From Pseudomonadota bacterium (GTDB lineage Bacteria; Pseudomonadota; Alphaproteobacteria; SHVP01): DNA of 64,000 nucleotides. A program made the position numbers and the translations under genes. The DNA lies in the NCBI GenBank assembly GCA_027622715.1, contig JAQBYN010000012.1:1-64000 (forward strand), read 5' to 3'. The notes beneath the pieces are model-generated. The model saw only the letters and a program-made list of their open reading frames with translations, did no database searches and was not told the origin of the DNA. The stretch's first letter is position 1. Every line of letters begins with the position of its first letter. This document shows, one piece after another, positions 30,209 through 38,636 of this stretch.

Positions 30209-30324
30209 CCTAGGCGGACCAGCCAGGCAGGGTCAATAGTGCAACGGCGCTGGCAAAGGAACCCGGGGTTGCTGCCGGCGACCCCAATCCTTAGATTGCG
30301 CCGTCCGCAGAAGAGGAAATCCCG

Positions 30325-30735
30325 ATGTCCGTAAAACAAGAGCATCAAGCCCTCATATACGTGATGGTGCTGATGTCAGCTGCCGATAGCAACATGACCG
30401 ATAAAGAGCTCTTTACGATCGGCGAAACCGTAAAGACGCTGCCGATCTTTGACGGGATGGACATCGAGACCCTTCCTGAACACGCCGAGCGTTGCGCCGA
30501 TATGCTGTCCAAAGAGAACGGTCTGGACGCGGTGCTTCGCTTCGTTTCGGGCAAGCTTCCGGCGCGCCTTCACGAAACGGCCTACGCGCTGGCATGCGAC
30601 ATTGCCGCCGTCGAGGGCCGCTTGCGCAGCGAGGAAATAAAGCTCCTAGAATTCTTGCGGCACAAACTGGAAATTGGGCGGCTCCCTGCGGCCGCCATCG
30701 AACGTGGCGCCAAAGCGCGCTATCAGGTTCTCTAG
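30325..30735 (+). CDS. TerB-like (tellurite resistance fold) protein
   Basis: A 136-aa all-helical protein. The N-terminal helix ALIYVMVLMSAADSNMTDKE and the later ACDIAAVEGRLRSEEIKLLEFL are the two pseudo-repeats of a TerB fold, each with an acidic metal-binding-like cluster. Stand-alone TerB proteins of this type are common in alphaproteobacteria with no proven link to tellurite; other ter genes are absent here. The stop shares CTAG with the convergent hydrolase gene. Confidence 0.85.
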   Translation: MSVKQEHQALIYVMVLMSAADSNMTDKELFTIGETVKTLPIFDGMDIETLPEHAERCADMLSKENGLDAVLRFVSGKLPARLHETAYALACDIAAVEGRLRSEEIKLLEFLRHKLEIGRLPAAAIERGAKARYQVL

Positions 30736-31346
30736 AGCGCCGAAGCAAACCCCGCCGCACGTTCGATCGCCTCTTCTATGTTTTGTGCGTGAGTACGGCC
30801 GGAGGCCTTGCGCGGTTTCAAATCGTGGTCGCCGTCCTCAAGCCAATGAAGGTTGATCGAGGAACTAAGATCGTAAGTCTCGACCTCCTCTCGGTTGCCC
30901 AGAGGATCACGGGTCCCCTGCAGGACGAGCATGGGGGTGGTGAGCGTCCCGAGATGCGCCGTGCGCGTTGTCTGGGGCCGGCCGGCCGGATGAAACGGGT
31001 AGCTGAAACACAAAAGACCGGCGACGTTCTGTTCGTCAGCAACCATCGTTGCGATCCGCCCGCCCATGCTCTTGCCCCCAATGATCAGACGATCAGAGGT
31101 GCCGACCTGTTCAATTACCCGGCGCCAGGCATCTAGCAATACGGGCGGGCGGTCTGGGCCCGAACGTTTTCCCTCATCGCGGCGCCGCGCCATGTACGGG
31201 AATTCGAACCTAACGACGCGCAGACCGAGTGCCCCGAGGCCCAGGGCAATCTGCTCCATGAAGGCGGAGTCCATGGGCGCACCGGCGCCATGCGCCAAGA
31301 CGACGGTTCGGGCCGCGCTATTCTCACCGTTGATCAAAAGATTCAT
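30732..31346 (-). CDS. Alpha/beta hydrolase of the KANL3/Tex30 type
   Basis: A 204-aa alpha/beta hydrolase. The oxyanion motif is LAHGAGAPMDS, the nucleophile elbow is GGKSMGGRIA, the acid is probably in QGTRDPLGN, and the histidine is in DGDHDLKPRKASGRT. Members are small dienelactone-hydrolase-like proteins of unknown substrate. It lies next to tRNA-Gly, which is on the same strand upstream of it. Confidence 0.88.
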   Translation of the reverse strand: MNLLINGENSAARTVVLAHGAGAPMDSAFMEQIALGLGALGLRVVRFEFPYMARRRDEGKRSGPDRPPVLLDAWRRVIEQVGTSDRLIIGGKSMGGRIATMVADEQNVAGLLCFSYPFHPAGRPQTTRTAHLGTLTTPMLVLQGTRDPLGNREEVETYDLSSSINLHWLEDGDHDLKPRKASGRTHAQNIEEAIERAAGFASAL

Positions 31347-31399
31347 AAAGGACCGTCCGGATCACCCCGCCAGTGCGGGAAACGCCACCACGGTTGAGC

Positions 31400-31473
31400 T
31401 GGAGCGGGTGAAGGGAATCGAACCCTCGTCGTAAGCTTGGGAAGCTTCTGCTCTGCCATTGAGCTACACCCGC
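31400..31473 (-). tRNA. tRNA-Gly (anticodon CCC)
   Basis: A full cloverleaf reads on the minus strand. The acceptor GCGGGTG pairs with CACCCGC, the D-arm contains AGCTCAATGGCAGAGC, the T-arm loop is GTTCGATTC, and an encoded CCA end lies at 31400-31402. The anticodon loop TTCCCAA puts CCC at 31439-31441, like E. coli glyU. Confidence 0.95.
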
Positions 31474-31694
31474 GCGCCATCCGCGATTCTCCGCACCGCC
31501 ACTCGGAATGCAAGCGCCACCTGCAAGTATTAGCCGGTACACAGCGCCGGGATCAAATTCGATTTCAATAGCGAGTGATCAGCGGCGCCAGAGCGTTGAC
31601 ACAACTCAGACCATGCGAAATGGTCGCGATTATCAGGTTCTAGGTCGTTACCACCCCACGCCGTCCCACGAGGACCTGAACCTTGGAGACAATC

Positions 31695-32648
31695 ATGTCG
31701 ATCGTTGAGCGGGACGCTTTGGCCCCGATGTCGGGTAAGTTCCGAAATCCGAACATCACCGCCGATGGAGCCAATCGTGCGTCCATCGGTTTGCGGCAAT
31801 TGGACTCGTTGTGGATTAACACGGGAACTCTTTGCAACCTGACCTGCACGCATTGCTACATTGAATCCAGTCCGACAAATGACCGTCTTGAATACATCAC
31901 CCGTAGTGAGGTCCGCGCCTATCTAGACGAGATTCGAGATCTCGGTCTGCCGACCCGAGAAATCGGTCTTACGGGTGGCGAACCCTTCATGAATCCGGAT
32001 GTAATCGGCATCCTCGATGACATTTTGTCCCGTGGACTCGAAGCGTTGATCTTAACCAATGCGATGACGCCGATGAAACATCATCGGGCCGAACTCCTCC
32101 GGCTGCGCGAATCGTACGGCGACGCGCTGACTTTGCGCATATCGCTGGATCACTACACCCAACAGCGGCATGAAGAAGAGCGCGGCGCGCAATCTTGGTC
32201 GCGGACCGTTGAAGGCTTGCAGTGGCTCGCGCAGAACAGATTTCGGATGGCCGTTGCCGGACGAACGATGTGGCAAGAGCCTGAATCCGCCTTACGCGAG
32301 GGCTACGCCCGCCTATTTTCCGCATTGCGGATACCGATCGACGCGACCGATCCGGGCCAACTCGTAATTTTTCCGGAAATAGATGAATTCGCTGAGGTAC
32401 CGGAGATTACTACCGCGTGCTGGGGCATCCTGAACGTGAACCCCGACGCGATGATGTGCGCGACCTCTCGTATGGTTGTGAAACGCAAGGGCGCGGCTCG
32501 GCCGATGGTCGTATCCTGCACGCTCCTGCCCTACGACGCGCAATTCGAAGTTGGTCATACACTGGCAGACGCGAAAACCAGCGTGCGGCTAAACCATCCG
32601 CATTGCGCCCGATTCTGCGTCCTGGGCGGTGGATCCTGCAGCGCCTGA
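31695..32648 (+). CDS. Radical SAM protein with SPASM/twitch-like C-terminus
   Basis: A 317-aa radical SAM protein of unknown product. The cluster motif is CNLTCTHCYIE (Cys 47, 51, 54), and the GGEP motif is GLTGGEPFMNPD (94-97). The C-terminal part has cysteines at 242, 255, 275, 304, 308 and 315 (ACWGILNVNPDAMMC, then HCARFCVLGGGSC). This spacing resembles SPASM/twitch auxiliary-cluster domains of peptide- and sugar-modifying enzymes. The ATG at 31695 has GGAG seven bases upstream. The next gene is a phosphoesterase-like protein on the same strand, and I believe the two are paired in other alphaproteobacteria. I cannot name the substrate. Confidence 0.85.
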   Translation: MSIVERDALAPMSGKFRNPNITADGANRASIGLRQLDSLWINTGTLCNLTCTHCYIESSPTNDRLEYITRSEVRAYLDEIRDLGLPTREIGLTGGEPFMNPDVIGILDDILSRGLEALILTNAMTPMKHHRAELLRLRESYGDALTLRISLDHYTQQRHEEERGAQSWSRTVEGLQWLAQNRFRMAVAGRTMWQEPESALREGYARLFSALRIPIDATDPGQLVIFPEIDEFAEVPEITTACWGILNVNPDAMMCATSRMVVKRKGAARPMVVSCTLLPYDAQFEVGHTLADAKTSVRLNHPHCARFCVLGGGSCSA

Positions 32649-32683
32649 GGCCGCCGCCACTCGGTTGGCATGATCTTGGCGCG

Positions 32684-33541
32684 CTGACCCCGCCGCTTCT
32701 TTTTTTCGGCGGCCCTTATAGCAATCTTCATGCGACCACCGCACTTGCCAAACACGCCAGCACACTAGGGATCGCCGGCAGTTCTTGCATCTGCACCGGC
32801 GACGTCGTGGCCTACGGCGCGCACCCCCAGGAAACGGTTGGCGTGCTTAGAGAGCTTGGCTGCCACGTCGTCGGTGGAAACTGCGAAGAAGCGTTTTCGT
32901 CAAGGTCGGCCGATTGTGGGTGCGGGTTTGCTGAAGGCTCTCGCTGCGACATTTTGTCGGCGCGCTGGATGGATTATACCCGCCGAAATCTCGACGACGA
33001 TGCGTGCGCTTGGATGAGCACACTTCCTTCAGACATTCGTTTTTCGGTCGGTGGTGTCAATTTCTTCGCAACCCACGGCGCGCCATCGCAGGTGAATCGT
33101 TTCGTTTTCGATTCCACCGACGCATCTGTGAAATTGCGGGAGTGCGCCAACGCTGAGGCGGACGTCATCATCGCCGGACACTGCGGTCTGCCGTTCACTA
33201 ATGAAATTGGAACAAGCATTTGGCATAACCCCGGTGTCATCGGGCTGCCAGCCAACGATGGCACCCCGCGCACGTGGTTCAGCACACTCTCCGAGGATGA
33301 GGATGGGCTTCGTCTCGAGACAACGCCGCTGGATTATGACCATACGGCGGCCCAAACGCAGATGCGGCAGGCCGGACTGCCCGAAGAATATGCAGCAACC
33401 CTATCGACCGGCCTATGGGATAACTGCGAGATTCTGCCAGCCGCAGAAACCAGGGCGCAAGGGACTGCGTTGACGGCGATCAGTATTGCCCTGCCCGCGC
33501 GGCGCCGGCCGTCCAAGATATCCCCATTCGCCGGCGCTTGA
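32684..33541 (+). CDS. Variant metallophosphoesterase-like protein, cysteine-rich
   Basis: Calcineurin-like phosphoesterase relative, about 285 aa. Numbering from the CTG at 32684, the YfcE-type motifs are altered: motif I (normally DxHxN) reads GGPYSNLHA at 9-17, GDVVAYGAHP is kept at 39-48, GNHD is GNCE at 65-68, THGAP is kept at 130-134, and GHTH is GHCG at 165-168. NPGVIGLPANDGTPRTW is typical of the fold. About eleven cysteines are present, including DCGCGFAEGSRC at 77-88. No ATG, GTG or TTG lies in frame between the radical SAM gene's stop and the first motif. CTG 32684 is therefore a tentative start; the frame is open back to 32417 inside the upstream gene. Partner of the radical SAM gene. 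Confidence 0.75.
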   Translation: MTPPLLFFGGPYSNLHATTALAKHASTLGIAGSSCICTGDVVAYGAHPQETVGVLRELGCHVVGGNCEEAFSSRSADCGCGFAEGSRCDILSARWMDYTRRNLDDDACAWMSTLPSDIRFSVGGVNFFATHGAPSQVNRFVFDSTDASVKLRECANAEADVIIAGHCGLPFTNEIGTSIWHNPGVIGLPANDGTPRTWFSTLSEDEDGLRLETTPLDYDHTAAQTQMRQAGLPEEYAATLSTGLWDNCEILPAAETRAQGTALTAISIALPARRRPSKISPFAGA

Positions 33542-33573
33542 CTGAACGAGGGTCCGGGCGTAATTACATTTCT

Positions 33574-33631
33574 GTGGTGATTTGAGCCGACCGGCTTGCG
33601 GCCACGTTAAACAAACTGCTTAAAAGGTCGG
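33574..33631 (+). promoter_or_regulatory. SAM-II riboswitch (metA RNA motif)
   Basis: The sequence GTGGTGATTTGAGCCG, then CGGCTTGCGGCCACGTTAAA and GCTTAAAAGG match the alphaproteobacterial SAM-II motif from memory. GTGG (33574-33577) pairs with CCAC (33602-33605) to close the hairpin. CCGACC in its loop region (33587-33592) is perfectly complementary to GGTCGG (33626-33631), which gives the expected H-type pseudoknot. It sits directly before metZ, a classical target. A weak promoter candidate (TTGACT at 33538, 17 nt, then TAATTA) lies just upstream. Confidence 0.88.
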
Positions 33632-33639
33632 AGCAACAA

Positions 33640-33662
33640 CCCGGCTCCTGGCCGGGTTTTTT
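33640..33662 (+). terminator. Attenuator terminator of the metZ leader
   Basis: CCCGGC (33640-33645) pairs with GCCGGG (33651-33656) around a 5-nt loop, followed by TTTTTT. It lies between the SAM-II motif and the metZ start, 15 nt before the ATG. It is likely the expression platform of the riboswitch. Confidence 0.85.
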
Positions 33663-33677
33663 GTTGGGAGACCGAAC

Positions 33678-34880
33678 ATGACCAGCACTGGGACCAAGAA
33701 AGACAGCCGCGGCTGGCGCCGACAAACCCTTGCGGTGCGGGGCGGCCAATCGCGATCGAATTTTGGCGAGACGAGCGAAGCACTTTTTCTGACCTCGGGC
33801 TACGTGTACGACGCGGCGGAACAGGCGGAAGCGCGGTTCAAGGGCGAGGACGACGGATTCATCTATTCTCGTTTCTCGAATCCGACAGTCGGGATGTTCG
33901 AAGAGCGTGTAGCTGCAATCGAAGGCATGGAACGGGCGATGGCGACGGCGACGGGCATGGCCGCGGTTAACGCCTCGTTGGTGTCCCAACTGAAGGCTGG
34001 CGACCATGTCGTCTCGGCCCGGGCGTTATTTGGGTCTTGCCGCTATATCGTCGACGATATTCTGCCGCGCTTCGGCGTTGACGTGACGCTCGTCGATGGT
34101 GGCGACTTGGCCCAGTGGGGCGCGGCGGTCCGGGGCAACACGGTCTGCGGATTCTTGGAAACACCGTCAAACCCAATGCTCGACATCGTCGATATCCGCG
34201 CGGTGGCGGATATTCTCCATGGTGTCGATGCAAGACTGGTGGTCGACAACGCGTTTGCCACGCCCGCCCTGCAGCGACCGGGTGAGTTCGGCGCTGATAT
34301 CGTGGTTTATTCGGCAACCAAACATATTGATGGCCAGGGCCGCTGCCTCGGCGGCGTCGTGCTCGGTTCAGAAGATTACGTCGAGAACATTCTCAAGCCC
34401 TACCTTCGGCATACCGGGCCCGCACTAAGCCCCTTCAATGCCTGGGTCATGCTCAAGGGGCTAGAAACACTAGAGCTTCGATTGGAAAGACACTGCGCGT
34501 CGGCAGCAACAATTGCCGCGCTTCTCGAAGAAGACGATCGGGTTTCGCGCGTGATCTACCCTTGGCTGGACAGCCATCCCGGCAGTGCATTGGCAAAAAA
34601 GCAGATGAAGGCCGGTGGCGGGATAATAACTTTCGATATCGGGATCGACAAAGACCAAGCATTTCGGTTCTTGAACGGCCTGAATATCGTGGACATCTCA
34701 AACAACTTGGGTGATTCGAAAAGTCTTATCACCCATCCAGCGACCACGACCCACCAACGCGTTCCGGAAGCGGAACGCCACGAGCTTGGGATACTCCCCA
34801 CAACTGTTAGGTTGTCGGTTGGGCTTGAGGACATCGATGATTTGCTGGACGATATTCGGCAGGCTCTAAGCGCGCTATAA
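33678..34880 (+). CDS. metZ: O-succinylhomoserine sulfhydrylase MetZ
   Basis: PLP enzyme (Cys/Met metabolism family) that makes homocysteine directly from O-succinylhomoserine and sulfide. The opening TLAVRGGQSRSNFGETSEALFLTSGYVYD is of the MetZ subgroup, and the PLP lysine lies in YSATKHIDGQGRCLGG. It has 400 aa. ATG 33678 follows GGGAG. Expression should fall when SAM is abundant, through the SAM-II leader. Confidence 0.95.
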   Translation: MTSTGTKKDSRGWRRQTLAVRGGQSRSNFGETSEALFLTSGYVYDAAEQAEARFKGEDDGFIYSRFSNPTVGMFEERVAAIEGMERAMATATGMAAVNASLVSQLKAGDHVVSARALFGSCRYIVDDILPRFGVDVTLVDGGDLAQWGAAVRGNTVCGFLETPSNPMLDIVDIRAVADILHGVDARLVVDNAFATPALQRPGEFGADIVVYSATKHIDGQGRCLGGVVLGSEDYVENILKPYLRHTGPALSPFNAWVMLKGLETLELRLERHCASAATIAALLEEDDRVSRVIYPWLDSHPGSALAKKQMKAGGGIITFDIGIDKDQAFRFLNGLNIVDISNNLGDSKSLITHPATTTHQRVPEAERHELGILPTTVRLSVGLEDIDDLLDDIRQALSAL

Positions 34881-34920
34881 GTAGCAGGCAAACAGGGCAA
34901 AGGTTCAACGCGGGTTACTC

Positions 34921-35313
34921 ATGTACGATAGAACCACACGCGGCATACGTATCGAGGTCCAGCCATTCTATCTTGAGGACCAATCGACCCCTGACCAGGG
35001 GCATTTCGTCTGGGCGTACCGGGTAAGAATCGAGAACGTCGGCCCGGAACGAGTCCAACTCATGAACCGATACTGGAAGATCACCGATGCCATCGGCCGG
35101 ATCAAGGAAGTACGTGGGCCCGGCGTCGTTGGCGAGCAACCGCTTTTGGGACCGGGCGAGTCTTTCGAGTACACGAGCGGAACACCGCTCTCCACGCCAT
35201 CAGGCATAATGGTCGGCACTTACGAGATGACTACCGATAGCGGCGATACTTTTCCGGTCGAGATTCCCCCATTCTCGCTCGATAGCCCGCACGAGCAATC
35301 ATCGTTGAACTAG
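34921..35313 (+). CDS. apaG: ApaG family protein
   Basis: A 130-aa protein of a single fibronectin-III-like beta sandwich. It carries TRGIRIEVQPFYLEDQS, the RVRIENVGPERVQLMNRYWKITDA core and GPGVVGEQPLLGPGESFEYTSG. ApaG is annotated as a Co2+/Mg2+ efflux factor on genetic grounds; its biochemical role is unsettled. It lies 40 nt after metZ, a common neighbour in alphaproteobacteria, and may share its transcript. Confidence 0.95.
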   Translation: MYDRTTRGIRIEVQPFYLEDQSTPDQGHFVWAYRVRIENVGPERVQLMNRYWKITDAIGRIKEVRGPGVVGEQPLLGPGESFEYTSGTPLSTPSGIMVGTYEMTTDSGDTFPVEIPPFSLDSPHEQSSLN

Positions 35314-35343
35314 GCGCCGACGCTGGGCAAGAGGAGCGACGAG

Positions 35344-35967
35344 GTGGATACATCTTTGGAAAAGGCGACCAACGCATTAGATCAGCGTCCATCGCGCGAT
35401 GAAGCCGAAGCCGCGGTAAAAATACTGCTGCGCTACACCGGTGACGACGTCGGCCGGGAGGGACTGCTGGATACCCCAGCGAGGGTGGTTCGATCATTCG
35501 ACGAGTTCTTCGCGGGCTATGGCGATGACGCGGTCGAGTATCTGCAGCGGACCTTCGAGGAGACCGACGGCTACGACGAGATGGTCGTCTTACGGGACAT
35601 TCGGGTCGAGTCGCACTGTGAACACCACATGCTGCCCATCATCGGGCGTGCCCATGTCGGGTATCTGCCCAACAATCGTGTGGTGGGAATAAGCAAGTTG
35701 GCGCGGGTGGTCGACGCCTACGCCCGCCGACTCCAGGTGCAAGAAAAGATGACCGCACAGATCGCGTCGTGCATCGATAGCGTGCTCAAACCTAAGGGTG
35801 TGGCTGTGGTCATTGATGCGGCGCACCAATGCATGACGATGCGGGGTGTTCATAAGCCGGGTGTCAGCATGGTCACCAGCCACATGATCGGCGCCTTCCG
35901 CGAAGATGCGACGACGCGGCGAGAATTCTTAAACATTATCAGCAGCCCGTCGAACCAATCGGGTTAG
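35344..35967 (+). CDS. folE: GTP cyclohydrolase I
   Basis: Opens the purine ring of GTP to form dihydroneopterin triphosphate for folate. The zinc and active-site region [40 protein letters not shown] and the later [11 protein letters not shown] are all intact. It has 207 aa. GTG start at 35344, preceded by AAGAGG. Confidence 0.97.
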   Translation: MDTSLEKATNALDQRPSRDEAEAAVKILLRYTGDDVGREGLLDTPARVVRSFDEFFAGYGDDAVEYLQRTFEETDGYDEMVVLRDIRVESHCEHHMLPIIGRAHVGYLPNNRVVGISKLARVVDAYARRLQVQEKMTAQIASCIDSVLKPKGVAVVIDAAHQCMTMRGVHKPGVSMVTSHMIGAFREDATTRREFLNIISSPSNQSG

Positions 35968-36005
35968 GACGCGATGCATCGCATGGCCGGCCGCACGGAT
36001 CAGAT

Positions 36006-37454
36006 GTGATCGAGTTTCGGCCAATCGTTTTTTTTCTTGGCGTCCTTCTTATCGCCTTGGCGGCGGCCATGCTGGTACCCGCCGCGATCGATGCGGCTGG
36101 CGGATACTCTGATTGGCAGGCGTTCCTCGGTGGTTCAGCCCTTACGCTTTTTTTTGGCGTTAGCTGCGTTCTTACAACACGTGGGGGATGGACCAGCCTC
36201 ACGGTTCGTCAGAGTTTTGTTCTGACAACGCTTAGTTGGACGATTGCAGCTGCGTTCGCCGCGTTACCGTTCTGGTTTTCCGGCCTTGGCCTCGACTACT
36301 CGTCCGCGTTTTTCGAGGCGATGTCGGGCATCACGACCACCGGCTCGACTGTATTGGTCAATCTTGATAACGCCCCGCCGGGCATCCTCCTGTGGCGAGC
36401 CCTCTTACAATGGCTCGGCGGCGTCGGGTTTATCGTCCTCGCAATCTCGGTACTCCCGTTGCTGCAGGTGGGCGGAAACCAGCTGTTCAAGACGGAATTC
36501 AGCGACCCATCGGGCAAAGCGACCCCTAGGATTGCCTCTCTCGCAAGCGGAATTGGCATGGTCTACGTCGCCGCAACTGCACTTTGCTTTGTCGCCTATT
36601 GGGCCGCAGGCATGTCTGGGTTCGATGCTGTCGCCCATTCAATGACGACAATCGCGACGGGTGGATTTTCCACCTCTGACGCATCGTTCGGCCATTTCTC
36701 AAGTCCGGCGATCGAGTGGATCGCGACTGTGTTCATGATCATTGGAAGCTTGCCATTCGCCCTTCTGCTGATTGCGACACGCGGCGCCCCAATGAGGGTG
36801 ATAACGAGTAGTCAGGTGCAGTGGTTCGCCGGCATTCTCGTTGCGGGCACCCTCGCGATAGCGATCTGGCAGTTCACCGCCAACGACGTTGAGATCGGGC
36901 GGGCGTTACGGTCCTCGGCGTTCAATGTTACATCGATCATTACCGGCACCGGGTACGCGAGCGAAGATTTCTGGCGATGGGGTACTTTTCCCGGCGTTGC
37001 GTTCTTGTTCTTCATGTTTGTTGGCGGCTGCGCCGGTTCAACGTCGTGCAGCGTCAAGATATTTCGCTACCAAGTCCTCTTTCTGGCCCTAAAAGCGCAA
37101 TTGGAACGGTTGTTGCGGCCCCACCGCGTGTACATACCGCACTACGCCGGAAAACCGTTGCCCGATTCGGTGACCGATTCTGTCTTTGCCTTCTTTTTTC
37201 TGTTCCTTTTGCTATTTGCCGTGTTGGCGTTCGCACTTTCTGCTCTGGGGCTCGATTTCGTTACGAGCGTTTCCAGTGCGGCTACTGCTATAACAAACGT
37301 CGGCCCAGGCCTTGGCGATGTTGTTGGTCCGGTTGGTACCTTCGCCAACGTCCCCGAGACGGCCAAATGGCTGTTGGCCGCGGGGATGCTTCTGGGCCGG
37401 CTCGAAGTATTTACCGTGATCGTCCTCTTCACCCGAAGGTTTTGGCGCACCTAG
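36006..37454 (+). CDS. trkH: Trk-type potassium uptake protein TrkH
   Basis: Potassium channel subunit with about ten to twelve membrane segments and four pore-loop repeats (for example EAMSGITTTGSTVL and HSMTTIATGGFSTSDASFG). It usually works with the cytoplasmic NAD-binding subunit TrkA, which is not in the window. It has 482 aa. The start is GTG 36006, inside an ATGTGATC context without a clear ribosome site. Confidence 0.94.
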   Translation: MIEFRPIVFFLGVLLIALAAAMLVPAAIDAAGGYSDWQAFLGGSALTLFFGVSCVLTTRGGWTSLTVRQSFVLTTLSWTIAAAFAALPFWFSGLGLDYSSAFFEAMSGITTTGSTVLVNLDNAPPGILLWRALLQWLGGVGFIVLAISVLPLLQVGGNQLFKTEFSDPSGKATPRIASLASGIGMVYVAATALCFVAYWAAGMSGFDAVAHSMTTIATGGFSTSDASFGHFSSPAIEWIATVFMIIGSLPFALLLIATRGAPMRVITSSQVQWFAGILVAGTLAIAIWQFTANDVEIGRALRSSAFNVTSIITGTGYASEDFWRWGTFPGVAFLFFMFVGGCAGSTSCSVKIFRYQVLFLALKAQLERLLRPHRVYIPHYAGKPLPDSVTDSVFAFFFLFLLLFAVLAFALSALGLDFVTSVSSAATAITNVGPGLGDVVGPVGTFANVPETAKWLLAAGMLLGRLEVFTVIVLFTRRFWRT

Positions 37455-37469
37455 CGCCTATTGAATGCC

Positions 37470-38636
37470 ATGAAACAATACACGCCGTTAGAGTTGACCA
37501 AGAAACTTGTCTCGTTTGACACGACAAGTCGGGAATCGAACCTCAGCCTCATCGCCTTTGCGGCATCCTACTTGGAAACATTGGGCGTATCGTCGCGACT
37601 CATCCATAACGCCGACAGTACGAAAGCCAACCTCTACGCGACCATCGGTCCGGCCGACGTGCCTGGCGTTGTCTTGTCGGGACATACCGATGTTGTCCCA
37701 GTGGACGGTCAGGACTGGACGACGCCGCCTTTCGAGCCGGTGGAATCCTGCGGGCGGCTGTTTGGCCGGGGCACCAGTGACATGAAAAGTTTCATCGCCA
37801 CAGCCCTCGCACTGGCACCGGACATGGTGGCCGCCAATCTAAAAATGCCGATCCATTTCGCGTTCTCATACGATGAAGAGGTCGGCTGCCTCGGCGTCCA
37901 CGGGATCGTCGACCATCTCACCGGCATCACGCCGCTGCCACGCGCCGTGATCGTGGGTGAACCGACCGACATGAAAGTCGTTAACGCGCATAAGGGCGTG
38001 TTTGCCTTTCGTACCTCGGTGCACGGCTTGGAAGCGCATTCAAGCGCGACCCATTTGGGTATCAACGCCGTGATGTTCGCGGCCGAACTAATCGCCCACC
38101 TGTCTGAAATAGCCAAGGAGCAGCGGGAAGGCAACCGAACTAACGATCGTTTCAGCCCGCCATATACAACGGTACACGTCGGCCTGGTTCGCGGTGGAAC
38201 CGCACTGAACATCATTCCCAAGGAATGTTCGTTTGTCTGGGAGTATCGCCTCCTGCCCGGGGAAGACGAGGACGAGATCTTTCAAAAATTCGACAATTAC
38301 GCGAATGAGGTCGTCCTACCGCGGATGAGGGAAATCTCGGAACGGGGCGCAATCGTTACTGAAAGAACCGGACGCGTGGCACCCCTTGTACCAGAGGCTG
38401 ACTCACCCGCCGAGACCATGGCAATGATGCTCGCTGGCACGAATCAGACAGACGTCGTGAGTTACGGCACGGAGGGCGGCATATTCCAGGAAGCCGGAAT
38501 CCCGACCGTCGTGTGCGGTCCCGGCAATATCCTTCAGGCGCACAAACCCGACGAATACATTGAGATCGCTCAGATCGACGCCTGCGAACAGTTTCTCAAG
38601 AAACTGATCGGCGTGGCCGCGACTCAGAGAATATAG
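37470..38636 (+). CDS. argE: Acetylornithine deacetylase ArgE
   Basis: Zinc-dependent M20-family deacetylase that releases ornithine in arginine synthesis. Metal ligands lie in SGHTDVVPVDGQDW and GRGTSDMKSF, with the catalytic DEEVGCLG and later EAHSSATHLG. It has 388 aa. ATG 37470 is preferred over a TTG nine bases upstream. The 3' end overlaps the convergent lipoprotein gene by 13 nt. Other M20 hydrolases look similar, but length and the motif set fit the ArgE subgroup. Confidence 0.9.
   Translation: MKQYTPLELTKKLVSFDTTSRESNLSLIAFAASYLETLGVSSRLIHNADSTKANLYATIGPADVPGVVLSGHTDVVPVDGQDWTTPPFEPVESCGRLFGRGTSDMKSFIATALALAPDMVAANLKMPIHFAFSYDEEVGCLGVHGIVDHLTGITPLPRAVIVGEPTDMKVVNAHKGVFAFRTSVHGLEAHSSATHLGINAVMFAAELIAHLSEIAKEQREGNRTNDRFSPPYTTVHVGLVRGGTALNIIPKECSFVWEYRLLPGEDEDEIFQKFDNYANEVVLPRMREISERGAIVTERTGRVAPLVPEADSPAETMAMMLAGTNQTDVVSYGTEGGIFQEAGIPTVVCGPGNILQAHKPDEYIEIAQIDACEQFLKKLIGVAATQRI

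Noticed and set aside
31400-33541. tRNA-Gly as an attachment site for an inserted island with the radical SAM pair
   Set aside because: The pair lies on the 5' side of the tRNA, I see no duplicated tRNA 3' end nearby, and no integrase is present.
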